Both the position numbers and the translations under genes were made by a program. A stretch of DNA of 64,000 bases from an uncultured Flavobacteriales bacterium (GTDB lineage: Bacteria > Bacteroidota > Bacteroidia > Flavobacteriales_F > PHOS-HE28): positions 96,985-160,984 of the forward strand of contig CALMPI010000018.1 of the NCBI GenBank assembly GCA_937872175.1. Direction: 5' to 3'. Each line of letters begins with the position of its first letter. Position 1 is the stretch's first letter. The notes under the pieces are model-generated. The model had not been told where the DNA came from. It did no database searches and worked only from the letters and a program-made list of their open reading frames with translations. Positions 1 through 7,841 of this stretch are shown one piece after another.

Positions 1-2
1 CG

Positions 3-959
3 CTGGCCCAGGTGGAGGTGGAGGTCTTTCCCTTCGCCACGCACCTCGTGAACGCCATCCGTGCGAACGACAGCTGCACCACGCCCGTGTTCTACATGAC
101 CTGGGGCCGGCAGGACGGCGACCAGCAGAACTGCGCCAACTGGCCTCCCGTGTGCACCTATGCCGGCATGCAGGCCCTGCTGCGTGAGCGCTACCTGCAG
201 ATGGCGACCGACAACGTGGCGGAATGCGCAGCGGCCGGTGCGGCGTGGTCGCACGTCCGCGACCAGCATCCCGGCATCAACCTGTACGCCGCCGATGGAA
301 GCCACCCGTCCATGGCCGGCAGTTACCTGGTGGCCTGCACCATGTACGCCACCTTCTTCCGCCGCAGCCCTGTGGGGGCCTACCACCCCGCCGTTCTGCA
401 TCCCGACACCGCCGGACTGTTGCAACTGGCGGCCGAGGCCGTGGTGCTCGACAGCCTCGACACCTGGAACATCGGCGCGATGGACCCGGATGCGGGCTTC
501 ACGTACGTCGACCTCGGGGCCGGGTCGGTCCAGTTCGCCAGCACGGCACCTGCGGCGCTGACCCACCTGTGGTCCTTCGGGGATGGCGGTACCAGTGTGG
601 TGTCCGACCCGGACCATGCGTACGGAGCGTCCGGCACGTACACCGTATGGCACGTGGTGACCGACCCCTGCGGCCGCGTGGACTCCGCCGCCGTGGAACT
701 CTTCGTGGGCGGTGTATCGGTGCCGGAAGGGGGCACGACCCCGCCCCGCGCCTGGTGCGATGCGGAGGCCTTTCACCTGGACGCCGCAGGCGCCGGGCTG
801 CTGCGCCTGGTGCAGCCCGATGGCCGCCTCGCCGGCGAACGGACGATCGCCGGTCCGGGCCTGGTGCACCTGTCCGTGACGGGGGCCGCAGGACCGCTCC
901 TCTGGACCTTCGAGGGCGCGGATGGCGCACGCTGGGGAGGACCCGTGGTCAGACCCTGA
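3..959 (+). CDS. SGNH-type hydrolase with PKD domain, 5' end cut by window
   Basis: The frame is open from the left edge of the window, so the N-terminus is missing. About 318 residues are visible. The first third resembles the C-terminal half of an SGNH/GDSL hydrolase: an Asp-x-x-x-His-Pro stretch (DGSHPSMAGSYL, coded near 294-329) matches the catalytic Asp/His block of that fold. A PKD (immunoglobulin-like) domain follows, with the typical WSFGDGG and GTYTV elements at about 570-650. The last 75 residues have no clear domain and lack a canonical T9SS tail. The protein is probably exported and acts on an extracellular ester or glycan. The substrate cannot be told from the sequence. The next gene starts 28 bases after the stop. 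Confidence 0.7.
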   Translation: MAQVEVEVFPFATHLVNAIRANDSCTTPVFYMTWGRQDGDQQNCANWPPVCTYAGMQALLRERYLQMATDNVAECAAAGAAWSHVRDQHPGINLYAADGSHPSMAGSYLVACTMYATFFRRSPVGAYHPAVLHPDTAGLLQLAAEAVVLDSLDTWNIGAMDPDAGFTYVDLGAGSVQFASTAPAALTHLWSFGDGGTSVVSDPDHAYGASGTYTVWHVVTDPCGRVDSAAVELFVGGVSVPEGGTTPPRAWCDAEAFHLDAAGAGLLRLVQPDGRLAGERTIAGPGLVHLSVTGAAGPLLWTFEGADGARWGGPVVRP

Positions 960-987
960 CCGGCCGCACCGCTACCTTGCACCCCGC

Positions 988-1491
988 ATGGCCGCCACCC
1001 CCACGATCGTCCTCGATCACGACCAGGTCAGGCGCAAGCTTGAACGCATCGCGCATCAGTTGCACGAGGAACACCATCGCGAGCGCCAGGTGGTGCTGGT
1101 GGGCATCAGCGGCCGCGGCAGCAAGCTGGCCGCACGCCTCGCCCGGATGCTGGCGGACATCGCACCGTTCACCGTCGATGTCCTCGAACTGAGCCTTGAC
1201 AAGGATGCTCCGCACGCGCATCCCATCGGCATCTCAGCCCCCCCCGAGCGCTTGAAGGGCCGGGCGGTGGTGCTGGTGGACGATGTGCTCATGAGCGGTC
1301 GCACCCTGATGCACGCGGCGGCGCACCTCGTGCAGGTGCCCGTGAAGCGCCTTACCACCGTGGTGCTGGTGGACCGAAGGCATCGCACCTTCCCGATCCG
1401 GGCGGACATCGTGGGGCTCACCCTCAGCACCACCCTGCAGGAGCACATCAGCGTGGAGCTGGGCCGCCGCGACAAGGTTCAGCTTTCCTGA
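988..1491 (+). CDS. PyrR-like phosphoribosyltransferase
   Basis: 167 residues of the type I phosphoribosyltransferase fold. The PRPP-binding loop VVLVDDVLMSGRTL lies around residues 92-105. An early GISGRGSKLA loop matches the pyrophosphate loop of PyrR and uracil/hypoxanthine enzymes. I chose the ATG at 988 because a TACCTTG -7 box sits only 8 bases upstream (973-979), so the upstream in-frame codons are unlikely to be transcribed. Its stop overlaps the convergent shikimate kinase gene by 13 bases. A second, longer PyrR homologue lies beside pyrB at 19456-20043, so this copy may be a salvage enzyme and not the pyr regulator. The assignment to the family is firm; the substrate is not. Confidence 0.8.
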   Translation: MAATPTIVLDHDQVRRKLERIAHQLHEEHHRERQVVLVGISGRGSKLAARLARMLADIAPFTVDVLELSLDKDAPHAHPIGISAPPERLKGRAVVLVDDVLMSGRTLMHAAAHLVQVPVKRLTTVVLVDRRHRTFPIRADIVGLTLSTTLQEHISVELGRRDKVQLS

Positions 1492-2003
1492 CCGGGGGCC
1501 AGGGCGACGACGATCCGACGCGCGACCTCCTCCACGGGTGCCTCGGCGTCCACGGTGATGGTGGCGTGCGCATAGATCGGCCCACGGGCCTCCAGCAGCT
1601 CCCGGGTGCGCTGCCGCACGCCGGCCTCGTCAAGGCCCAGGTACAGCGGACGATCACGCCCCGCGCGCATCACCCGGCGGACCAGCTCATCCTCGCCCAC
1701 GTGCAGGAGAACGACCGTGGCCGCGTTCAACGCAGCGGACATGTTGACCGGATCCGCCAGCGTTCCCCCGCCGGCGGCCAGCACGCCGGGTGCGCCGTCC
1801 GCAAGCCATGCATGGAGCAGCTCGCTTTCCAGCTCACGGAACGCCTGCTCCCCCTGGCGGGTGAAGAAGGGCACGATGGGCCCGCCGATGCGCTCCTCGG
1901 CCATGCGGTCCAGGTCGGCGAACGCAAGCCCGAGACGGTCGGCCAGGGAGCGGCCCACGCGGGTCTTCCCCGCGCACATCGGTCCGGTGAGCACGATCCG
2001 CAC
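1479..2003 (-). CDS. aroK: Shikimate kinase
   Basis: Phosphorylates shikimate with ATP, the fifth step of the common aromatic amino acid pathway, in the cytoplasm. The 174-residue length is normal for the family. Visible motifs in order: Walker A GPMCAGKT (residues 7-14), a DLDRMAEERIG segment that binds shikimate, the AAGGGT glycine-rich site, and the lid arginine region RDRPLYL. A late RGPIYAHA segment matches the adenine-binding end. The GTG at 2003 is chosen because a CACCTTTG -7 box ends 4 bases before it (2008-2015), making the mRNA nearly leaderless. Transcription diverges from the gene at 2059. The gene converges with the phosphoribosyltransferase and overlaps it tail to tail by 13 bases. 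Confidence 0.93.
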   Translation of the reverse strand: MRIVLTGPMCAGKTRVGRSLADRLGLAFADLDRMAEERIGGPIVPFFTRQGEQAFRELESELLHAWLADGAPGVLAAGGGTLADPVNMSAALNAATVVLLHVGEDELVRRVMRAGRDRPLYLGLDEAGVRQRTRELLEARGPIYAHATITVDAEAPVEEVARRIVVALAPGQES

Positions 2004-2058
2004 ACGGCAAAGGTGCGACCGCCCTCCTGTTCGCCGACGATCCGCACCTTCGCAGCCG
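2004..2058. promoter_or_regulatory. Divergent promoter pair, aroK / GNAT-like gene
   Basis: The 55-base spacer holds one -7 box per strand: CACCTTTG on the minus strand (2008-2015), 4 bases from the aroK GTG, and CACCTTCG on the plus strand (2045-2052), 6 bases from the ATG at 2059. Both deviate from TAnnTTTG only at the first base or at T/C before the final G. No convincing -33 TTG was found for either. Confidence 0.55.
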
Positions 2059-3231
2059 ATGAAGCTCGTGACCGCCGAAGACCAGCGCACCCTCCGCGAC
2101 TGGATGCGCCTGCCCTGGAGCATCTACCGGGACGACCCGAACTGGATCCCCCACCTGCGACAGGACATCGAGAAGGTCTTCGATCCGAAGCGCAACAAGC
2201 TCTTCAAGGGCGGCGCCGCTCAGCGTTGGGTGCTGTTTGATGACGCCGGTGCGGCGATCGGTCGCGTGGCGGCCTTCGTGAACCCCAAGACGGCGCGCAC
2301 CGAGGAGCAGCCCACCGGTGGCCTGGGCTTCTTCGAGTGCATCAACGACCGCGCCGCGGCCGCACAGCTTCTGGACGCCGCGCGCGACTGGCTGCGGGAG
2401 CAGGGCATGCAGGCGATGGACGGCCCCATCAACTTCGGGGAGAAGAACATGTACTGGGGCCTGCTGATCGAGAACTTCACCGACCCGCCCATCTACGGGG
2501 TGAACTACAACCCGCCCTACTACCGCGAGCTGCTGGAGGGCTATGGCTTCAGGGAGTACTACAAGCAGCTCTTCTTCAAGCGCAGCATGGAGGTGAAGGC
2601 GCAGCCGATCTTCCATCGCAAGTACAACCAGCTGAAGAACGATCCGGACTTCACCATCCGGGACGCGCGGGGCCGCAGCGTGGACCAACTGGCGGAGGAC
2701 TTCCGCACGGTGTACAACGCGGCCTGGGTGGACCATGCGGGCTTCAAGCCCATGGAGAAGGCCCAGGCGCTGAAGATCATCCGGGCGATGAAGCCCGTGA
2801 TGGACCCGCGGATCCTGATCTGGGTGGACCACAAGAAGAAGCCCGTCGCCTTCTATATCAGCGTGCCCGAGCTCAACGAGATCTTCCGCCACGTGAACGG
2901 CGACCTCAACTGGATCGGCAAGTTGAAGTTCCTGTGGCACAAATGGCGCGGCACGGTGAAGACCATGACCGGCATCGTGTTCGGCGTGGCCCGGGAGTTC
3001 CAGGGCAAGGGGTTGGAGGGGGCCATGATCGTGTTCGCCGAGAAGATCGTGGAGCAGGGGCTGTACCGGGACACCGTGCTCACCTGGATCGGCGACTTCA
3101 ATCCGCGCATGATCAAGGTGTGCGAGAACCTCGACGCGGTGAACTACCGCACCATGGCCACCTACCGCTACCTGTTCGACCGCAGCCGCCCGTTCGTACG
3201 CCACCCGATCATCGAGAAGAAGGACGGTTGA
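2059..3231 (+). CDS. GNAT-fold protein of unknown substrate
   Basis: 390 residues, soluble, no signal peptide or membrane segment. The N-terminal part begins with a short helix region containing PWSIYRDDPNWIP and is followed by acetyltransferase-like elements. Near residue 310 the stretch VFGVAREFQGKGLEGAM resembles the acetyl-CoA binding loop (R/Q-x-x-G-x-G) of GNAT enzymes. This matches a family of conserved bacterial proteins often annotated only as GNAT or hypothetical. Start ATG at 2059 is supported by a CACCTTCG box 6 bases upstream. It is followed by tRNA-Lys, with a separate promoter in the gap. The fold call is inference from motif shape; the reaction is unknown. Confidence 0.7.
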   Translation: MKLVTAEDQRTLRDWMRLPWSIYRDDPNWIPHLRQDIEKVFDPKRNKLFKGGAAQRWVLFDDAGAAIGRVAAFVNPKTARTEEQPTGGLGFFECINDRAAAAQLLDAARDWLREQGMQAMDGPINFGEKNMYWGLLIENFTDPPIYGVNYNPPYYRELLEGYGFREYYKQLFFKRSMEVKAQPIFHRKYNQLKNDPDFTIRDARGRSVDQLAEDFRTVYNAAWVDHAGFKPMEKAQALKIIRAMKPVMDPRILIWVDHKKKPVAFYISVPELNEIFRHVNGDLNWIGKLKFLWHKWRGTVKTMTGIVFGVAREFQGKGLEGAMIVFAEKIVEQGLYRDTVLTWIGDFNPRMIKVCENLDAVNYRTMATYRYLFDRSRPFVRHPIIEKKDG

Positions 3232-3262
3232 TTTGTCCGGACGCCCTCCCTGTTTACATTTG
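3232..3262 (+). promoter_or_regulatory. Consensus Bacteroidota promoter for tRNA-Lys
   Basis: TTTG at 3232-3235 (-33 element), 19-base spacer, then TACATTTG at 3255-3262 (-7 element, TAnnTTTG). The tRNA begins 31 bases further on, at 3294. This is one of the two best promoter matches in the window and serves as the reference for the weaker boxes. Confidence 0.8.
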
Positions 3263-3293
3263 CACCCTCTTTACCGCCCCCCGGCGGTTGGAA

Positions 3294-3366
3294 GACTCTG
3301 TAGCTCAGTTGGTAGAGCACAACACTTTTAATGTTGGGGTCCTGGGTTCGAGCCCCAGCGGAGTCA
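3294..3366 (+). tRNA. tRNA-Lys (anticodon UUU)
   Basis: Full cloverleaf: acceptor GACTCTG pairs with CGGAGTC (one T-G pair), D arm with AGCTCAGTTGGTAGAGC, anticodon stem CAACA/TGTTG with loop CTTTTAA (anticodon TTT), and T arm CTGGG-TTCGAGC-CCCAG. The discriminator base is A at 3366 and CCA is not encoded. It is followed by a strong hairpin terminator. Confidence 0.97.
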
Positions 3367-3370
3367 CCGG

Positions 3371-3392
3371 AAAGCCCCCTGCGAGGGGCTTT
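3371..3392 (+). terminator. Terminator after tRNA-Lys
   Basis: Perfect 8-bp stem AAAGCCCC/GGGGCTTT with a 6-base loop, five bases after the tRNA. Confidence 0.75.
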
Positions 3393-3536
3393 CGTCGTTG
3401 AAGACCCTTGGTGAACAGGGGGTGGTGGACGAGGTGGGGTGCCGGCGGCCCGACATCCCTCGTTCTGTCCTATATTCGCCCAGCGCTCTGTTCCTGTCGA
3501 ACCCATCTCGCACTAACGACCCTAAAAACCGACCTC

Positions 3537-3896
3537 ATGCGTTCCACGATCCTCGTCGCCCTTCTGCTCTGTGCCGCTCCGTTCGCCACGCAGGCTCAGG
3601 TGTTGCCGATCGGCACCGTCGGCAATCAGAACAACAACAGCTACGTCTACCCCGAGCCGTTCGACAACTCGCTCAACGTCGCGCTGCCCACGCAGCAAAC
3701 CCCGATGTGCAGGGTGGAGTTCCTGAACAGCATGGGTGACATCGTCATGTCGCAGGTCCTTCCCTGGACGCCGGTGGTGACGATCAACACCTCCACGCTC
3801 GCCCAAGGCAGCTACACGTTCCGCTTCTACTCGGAGGTGCAATCCCTGCTCATCAACAAGCAGGTGAAGAAGCGCAGGAACAGCGTCCGTCGATAA
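3537..3896 (+). CDS. Small secreted protein resembling a stand-alone T9SS tail
   Basis: 119 residues. The N-terminus MRSTILVALLLCAAPFATQA is a clear Sec signal peptide, with cleavage likely before Q21. The mature part is short and its second half reads like a type IX secretion sorting tail: a LNSMGDIV strand, then TSTLAQGSYTFRFYSE, then a basic QVKKRR end. In most cargo proteins this kind of tail follows a large catalytic or adhesive domain; here almost nothing precedes it. The ATG at 3537 is chosen for the signal peptide; a TATATTCG box lies about 60 bases upstream. The function is unknown. It could be a minimal surface-attached protein or a cropped cargo gene. Confidence 0.65.
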   Translation: MRSTILVALLLCAAPFATQAQVLPIGTVGNQNNNSYVYPEPFDNSLNVALPTQQTPMCRVEFLNSMGDIVMSQVLPWTPVVTINTSTLAQGSYTFRFYSEVQSLLINKQVKKRRNSVRR

Positions 3897-3967
3897 GCCG
3901 CATCCTGCTGTCAGGTGGTATTGCGGTGATGCACCAGCCGATCTCACCAACCTGTTCCTGACCCGAT

Positions 3968-3975
3968 TATCTTTG
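3968..3975 (+). promoter_or_regulatory. -7 box of tRNA-Leu
   Basis: TATCTTTG, a perfect TAnnTTTG match, 37 bases before the tRNA. No clear -33 TTG at the expected distance. The rest of 3897-4012 shows nothing else. Confidence 0.6.
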
Positions 3976-4012
3976 GCGCCGCTTGGCGGTCCTTGGGACC
4001 GTCAAGGCACCT

Positions 4013-4096
4013 GCCCAGGTGGTGAAATTGGTAGACACGCTACTTTGAGGGGGTAGTAGCCGAAAGGCTGTGCTGGTTCGAGTCCAGTCCTGGGCA
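4013..4096 (+). tRNA. tRNA-Leu (anticodon GAG)
   Basis: Class II tRNA of 84 bases. Acceptor GCCCAGG pairs with CCTGGGC, followed by discriminator A at 4096. The D arm contains AATTGGTAGACAC. The anticodon stem is CTACT/GGTAG around loop TTGAGGG (GAG). A variable arm TAGCCGAAAGGCTG and T arm CTGG-TTCGAGT-CCAG complete the fold. CCA is not encoded. The 3' end of this gene is repeated at 4257-4272 (see that entry). Confidence 0.95.
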
Positions 4097-4107
4097 CTTG
4101 ATGATGA

Positions 4108-4137
4108 AGCCCTGCCGCGGAGCGGCGGGGCTTTTTT
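4108..4137 (+). terminator. Terminator after tRNA-Leu
   Basis: 11-bp stem AGCCCTGCCGC/GCGGCGGGGCT with one T-G pair, a 3-base loop and a run of six T. The same hairpin recurs at 4281-4309. Confidence 0.85.
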
Positions 4138-4256
4138 GTGGACGCCAAGCCGAACGCAGTTCGAGCGCAGGCGGTCGCGAAAAAGCCCCTAGGACGCGCA
4201 GCGGCCACGGGCTTGATCCACTTCACGGCCAAACCTGGTCCGGCCGTCCCCGGCCG

Positions 4257-4309
4257 GTCCGGTCCTGGGCACTTGATGATAGCCCTGCCGCGGAGCGGCG
4301 GGGCTTTTT
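4257..4309 (+). repeat. Duplicate of tRNA-Leu 3' end plus terminator
   Basis: Bases 4082-4136 (last 15 bases of tRNA-Leu, spacer and terminator) recur at 4257-4309 with one substitution and a 2-base deletion. The offset is about 175 bases. The stretch between has no gene. A 14-bp perfect inverted repeat (CGCGAAAAAGCCCC at 4176-4189, complement at 4300-4313) links the spacer to the second terminator. A repeated tRNA 3' end is what an integrase leaves behind at a tRNA attachment site. Here the element itself would be gone. A failed tRNA gene duplication is the alternative. The rest of 4137-4377 holds only the CoA-transferase promoter. Confidence 0.7.
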
Positions 4310-4364
4310 CGCGCACGGTCAGCGGGCTCTGCGCACGCGGACCGGTGCGATCACACATCCTTCC

Positions 4365-4372
4365 TACACTTG
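4365..4372 (+). promoter_or_regulatory. -7 box of CoA-transferase gene
   Basis: TACACTTG ends 5 bases before the ATG at 4378; it differs from TAnnTTTG by one base. Confidence 0.5.
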
Positions 4373-4377
4373 AGGCG

Positions 4378-5451
4378 ATGAAACCCTTCGAGGGCCTGCT
4401 CGTCGTGGAAACCGCCGGTGTACTGGCCGGACCTAGCGTCGGCCTGTTCTTCGCCGAGCTCGGTGCGCGGGTGGTGAAGGTGGAGAACCAGCGCGCGGGA
4501 GGCGATGTCACCCGCCGGTGGAAGCTGCCGACCGAAGATCCCACCGCACCGGTGAGCGCCTACTTCAGCAGCGTGAACTGGGGCAAGGAGCATCTGCTGC
4601 TCGACCTTCAGTCCACCGAAGGCCGGATCCGACTGGACGCCTTGCTGCACCAGGCGGACGTGCTGGTGACCAACCACCTTTCCGGCGATGAGGAGAAGCT
4701 CGGCCTGTCGCGCGATCGGGTGCGGTCCCTGAACCCCCGGCTCGTGCACGGCCACATTGCCGGTTTCGCCGACCGCAGTGACCGGCCCGCCTTCGATGTG
4801 GTGCTGCAGGCCGAGACCGGCTACATCAGCATGACCGGCACCGATGCCGGCCACCTGGCCAAGCTGCCCATCGCGCTGATCGACGTGCTGGCCGCGCACC
4901 AGCTGAAGGAGGGGATCCTTCTCGCCCTGATCCAACGCGCCTCCACCGGCCGCGGGGCCTTCGTGGAGGTCTCCCTGGAGGAGGCCGCGCTCAGCGGACT
5001 GATCAACCAGGCCAGCAATCAACTGATGGCCGGCCATGTGGCCGCCCCGATCGGCACCCTGCACCCCAACATCGCGCCGTACGGGGAACTGTTCCCCTGC
5101 CTGGACGGTGGACGCATCATCCTCGCGGTGGGCAGCGATGCCCAGTTCGCGAACCTCTGCACCGTGCTCGGCCATCCCGGGCTCGCCACGGATCCCCGCT
5201 TCCGCACCAACCGGGACCGTGTGGTGCACCGCACCGCCCTGGCCGAAGCACTGGCGCCTGCCATCGCGCACCAAAAGCGGGACGACCTGCTCGCCGCCTT
5301 GCGGACCGCCCAGGTGCCGGCCGGTGCGGTGCGCGCCCTCGACGAGGTGATGGGCTCCCCCGCCGCGCGCGCCATGACGCTGTCAGCCACGATCGATGGG
5401 GTGATGACGCACCGCATCCGCGGCAACGCTTTCCGCATCACCGACCTTTAA
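4378..5451 (+). CDS. Class III CoA-transferase (CaiB/BaiF family)
   Basis: 357 residues. Moves CoA between carboxylic acids through a covalent aspartyl intermediate. The N-terminal LGARVVKVENQRAGGDVTR block and the catalytic region LPIALIDVLAA, with Asp169 at the position expected in formyl-CoA transferase, place it in the family. The C-terminal part contains the usual small lobe and a PAGAVRALDEV segment. Members act on formate, oxalate, carnitine, bile acids or methyl-branched acids; the sequence does not decide which. The ATG at 4378 follows a TACACTTG box by 5 bases, so the much longer upstream open frame is not used. The stop overlaps the next (convergent) gene by 4 bases. Confidence 0.88.
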   Translation: MKPFEGLLVVETAGVLAGPSVGLFFAELGARVVKVENQRAGGDVTRRWKLPTEDPTAPVSAYFSSVNWGKEHLLLDLQSTEGRIRLDALLHQADVLVTNHLSGDEEKLGLSRDRVRSLNPRLVHGHIAGFADRSDRPAFDVVLQAETGYISMTGTDAGHLAKLPIALIDVLAAHQLKEGILLALIQRASTGRGAFVEVSLEEAALSGLINQASNQLMAGHVAAPIGTLHPNIAPYGELFPCLDGGRIILAVGSDAQFANLCTVLGHPGLATDPRFRTNRDRVVHRTALAEALAPAIAHQKRDDLLAALRTAQVPAGAVRALDEVMGSPAARAMTLSATIDGVMTHRIRGNAFRITDL

Positions 5452-6014
5452 GCGGAACGTTCCCGGGTGCGGAACTGCAGCTGCGCGTGCTTCAGGATCG
5501 CGAGCAAGCGCGCGGCCTCCGCATCGTTGAGGCCCTTGCCGAAGGCCACCTTGCGGCCCAGGGCGGTGAACTGCAGGCGCTCGCCCCCCATCACCCAGAA
5601 GCTCTCGTTGAGATGCCACTTCCACGACCGTTGGTCGCGGTCCAGCGGCCCCAGGTCGCTGATGTTCTCCATCGCATGATCGGTGGCCTTGCCGTACCCG
5701 AGGACGCTGTCCTTGATCGTGAGGACACCATCCTTGATCCGCCAGAGCTCGAAGCCCTTGAGCCGCCAGAGCGCCGCGCGGCCCACCCGCACCAGGAAGT
5801 AGGTCCAGAACGCCAGGAACACGAAGAGGTACTGGCGCAGCTCGCCCTTCGGCTGCCGCAGCGCCTCCCACAGGATCAACCCTCCGCACACCAGCCACGC
5901 CAGGGTCCAGGCCACCAGCAGCGCCTCGCGGCCGCGGGACAGGCGCGCACTGATCACCACCGTGGTGCGGCCCGGCTCCCGGTTCACGCTCACGCGATCG
6001 CTCACCCGCTCCAT
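5448..6014 (-). CDS. Small membrane protein, two TM segments and cytoplasmic domain
   Basis: 188 residues. Two hydrophobic helices at about residues 30-50 (ALLVAWTLAWLVCGGLILW) and 65-80 form a hairpin. A soluble domain of roughly 100 residues follows, with alternating short strands (FELWRIKDGVLTIKDSVLG, SFWVMGGERLQFTALGR). This layout resembles bacterial PH-like membrane proteins, but I do not recognise a named family. The ATG overlaps the bshA stop as TGATG, so the two are probably translated together, downstream of bshA. Function unknown. Confidence 0.65.
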   Translation of the reverse strand: MERVSDRVSVNREPGRTTVVISARLSRGREALLVAWTLAWLVCGGLILWEALRQPKGELRQYLFVFLAFWTYFLVRVGRAALWRLKGFELWRIKDGVLTIKDSVLGYGKATDHAMENISDLGPLDRDQRSWKWHLNESFWVMGGERLQFTALGRKVAFGKGLNDAEAARLLAILKHAQLQFRTRERSA

Positions 6015-7162
6015 CACCCCAACGGCGTTCCGATGACCTCGGTGTACAGCGCTTCGTAGCGCGGCAGGATGGTGCGGACGTCGAACAGCCGGGCCTGCTC
6101 AAAGGCGCCCTGGCGGAACTGCTCCAACGTGGCCTCGTCCTTCAGGATGGCGACCGCGTGCTCCGCCATGCGGTCCACATCGCCCACCGGGCTCAGCATG
6201 CCGCTGATGCCGTGCCGCACGACCTCGGGTGTGCCACCGGTGTCGGTGCTCACCACGGGTACACGGCACGCCATGGCCTCCAGGGCCGCCAGGCCGAAGC
6301 TCTCGCTCTCGCTGGTGAGCACGAAGAGGTCACAGCTCGCGAGGATGTCCTCGGGGTCGGTCATCTTGCCCAGGAAGAAGGCATCGTGGCACAGGTCGCT
6401 GCCGCGGCAGAGCATCTCCACGCGCTGCCGGTCCGGGCCATCGCCGATCATCAGCAGGCGGCTGGGGATGCGCTCGCGCACCTTGGCGAAGACGCGCATC
6501 ACGTCCTCCACGCGCTTCACCGGCCTGAAGTTGGAGATGTGGACCAGAAGCTTCTCCCCGTTCGGTGCGTAGCGCGCCCGCAACTTGGGATCCGGCGCCG
6601 CGTACTGGTCCGTGCACACGAAGTTGGGGATCACCCGGATGTCGCGCCCGCCCTGGTCGGGGCCTTTCACCGGGAAGTGGGCGTAGGTGTCGCGCTTCAG
6701 GCTTTCGCTCACCGCGGTCACCGCATCGGACCGGTCGATGCTGAAGGTGATCACCGGTTCGAAGCTCGGGTCTCGGCCCACCAGCGTGATGTCCGTGCCG
6801 TGCAGGGTGGTGATGAAGGGAAGCCGGATGCCCTGGGACGCGAGGATCTGCTGCGCCATCCACGCGGCGCTGGCATGCGGGATCGCATAGTGAACGTGCA
6901 CCAGGTCGAGCCCCTCGTAGCGGGCCACGTCCACGATCTTGCTGGCGAGCACCAGCTCGTACGGCGGATAGTCGAACAGCGGGTAGTCGCTCACGCGCAC
7001 CTCGTGGTAGAATACCTGGCCTTGGTGGTCGCGCAGCCGCACCGGGCGGTCGTAGGTGATGAAGTGCACGATGTGGCCTTTCTGGGCCAGGGCGAGCCCG
7101 AGCTCCGTGGCCACCACGCCACTGCCGCCGAAGGTGGGGTAACAGACGATGCCGATGCGCAT
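6014..7162 (-). CDS. bshA: N-acetyl-alpha-D-glucosaminyl L-malate synthase
   Basis: Joins UDP-GlcNAc to L-malate, the first step of bacillithiol synthesis, in the cytoplasm. 382 residues with the GT-B fold of GT4 enzymes. MRIGIVCYPTFGGSGVVATE is the diagnostic BshA N-terminus. VHYAIPHASAAW and TTLHGTDITLVG follow, then the linker ISNFRPVKR, and the sugar-nucleotide site SESESFGLAALEAMACR with its E-x7-E pattern. I use the ATG at 7162 because the protein then begins exactly at the conserved MRIGI. A GCACCTTTGC box lies about 30 bases upstream. bshB and bshC are not in the window. The gene is followed by a coupled membrane protein. Confidence 0.94.
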   Translation of the reverse strand: MRIGIVCYPTFGGSGVVATELGLALAQKGHIVHFITYDRPVRLRDHQGQVFYHEVRVSDYPLFDYPPYELVLASKIVDVARYEGLDLVHVHYAIPHASAAWMAQQILASQGIRLPFITTLHGTDITLVGRDPSFEPVITFSIDRSDAVTAVSESLKRDTYAHFPVKGPDQGGRDIRVIPNFVCTDQYAAPDPKLRARYAPNGEKLLVHISNFRPVKRVEDVMRVFAKVRERIPSRLLMIGDGPDRQRVEMLCRGSDLCHDAFFLGKMTDPEDILASCDLFVLTSESESFGLAALEAMACRVPVVSTDTGGTPEVVRHGISGMLSPVGDVDRMAEHAVAILKDEATLEQFRQGAFEQARLFDVRTILPRYEALYTEVIGTPLG

Positions 7163-7231
7163 GTGAACACCGGGGGCGGATGGACCCACCGGGGGTGCAA
7201 AGGTGCGGCGAGGGGCGGATGGTGCCGACGC

Positions 7232-7753
7232 TCACTCCTCCGCCTGCGCCATCGCCAGCTTGAAACAATCGCAGCCCAGCGCCCCGTCCACGAAGTGCTT
7301 CAACACACGCATCTCGTCGGTGGCCTGCCCCCTGCCCGCCCGGGCGAGCAGGAACAGCACCACGGCCCCCACGGCGCACACCGGCAACGCCCAAAAGCCC
7401 CAGGCCAGGTGATCCAGCGAGAGCTGCGCGAACCCCAGCGTGGCACCTGTCATCGCCAGCAGGCTGAGCACGATGTACCCGGCGCTGAACAGCATCCAGA
7501 TGCCGGGGGACGGACCGATGAGGCAGCGCACCAGGGTGCCGCCGGCCTGCACCTCCAGGTTGATGTCCATCTGGGGCGACCACGCGTGCGTCGCCTTGCT
7601 CGGGAAGCTCAGCACCAGATGGTCGTCCGCGTTCTTCAACCACAGCTGGTGCGGGTTCTCCTCGCGCAAGCGCGCACCGATCCGCCGCACCACCTCCGCC
7701 TTGGCCAACGGGGTGGTGAACCGGAACCGGGGCCGGAACTCCAGGACGCTCAT
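7232..7753 (-). CDS. Membrane protein of unknown function
   Basis: 173 residues. The first 85 residues form a soluble domain rich in strands (FRFTTPLAKAEVVRRIGARL, DHLVLSFPSKA, MDINLEVQAGGTLVRCLIG). Two transmembrane helices follow, near residues 90-110 and 118-140, and a short cytoplasmic tail ends the protein. The pattern is like several uncharacterised Bacteroidota proteins with a START/SRPBCC-like front half, but the match is weak. It diverges from hutI, separated by 88 bases. Function not assigned. Confidence 0.6.
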   Translation of the reverse strand: MSVLEFRPRFRFTTPLAKAEVVRRIGARLREENPHQLWLKNADDHLVLSFPSKATHAWSPQMDINLEVQAGGTLVRCLIGPSPGIWMLFSAGYIVLSLLAMTGATLGFAQLSLDHLAWGFWALPVCAVGAVVLFLLARAGRGQATDEMRVLKHFVDGALGCDCFKLAMAQAEE

Positions 7754-7841
7754 GTGGGTGAAGATGGACCTCCGCCCTTGCCCCGGGCCTGACCGCCGTC
7801 AGTCTTCGGCGCGCGCCACACTTGCCCTTTCTTTGCCGCGC

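Noticed and set aside
4176..4313. A 138-base MITE with 14-bp terminal inverted repeats
   Set aside because: No target-site duplication was seen, and one repeat is simply the terminator arm, so I list it only as part of the tRNA duplication.
4138..4377. N-terminal extension of the CoA-transferase by 80 residues
   Set aside because: It would read through a terminator and a tRNA fragment; a -7 box lies just before the ATG at 4378.
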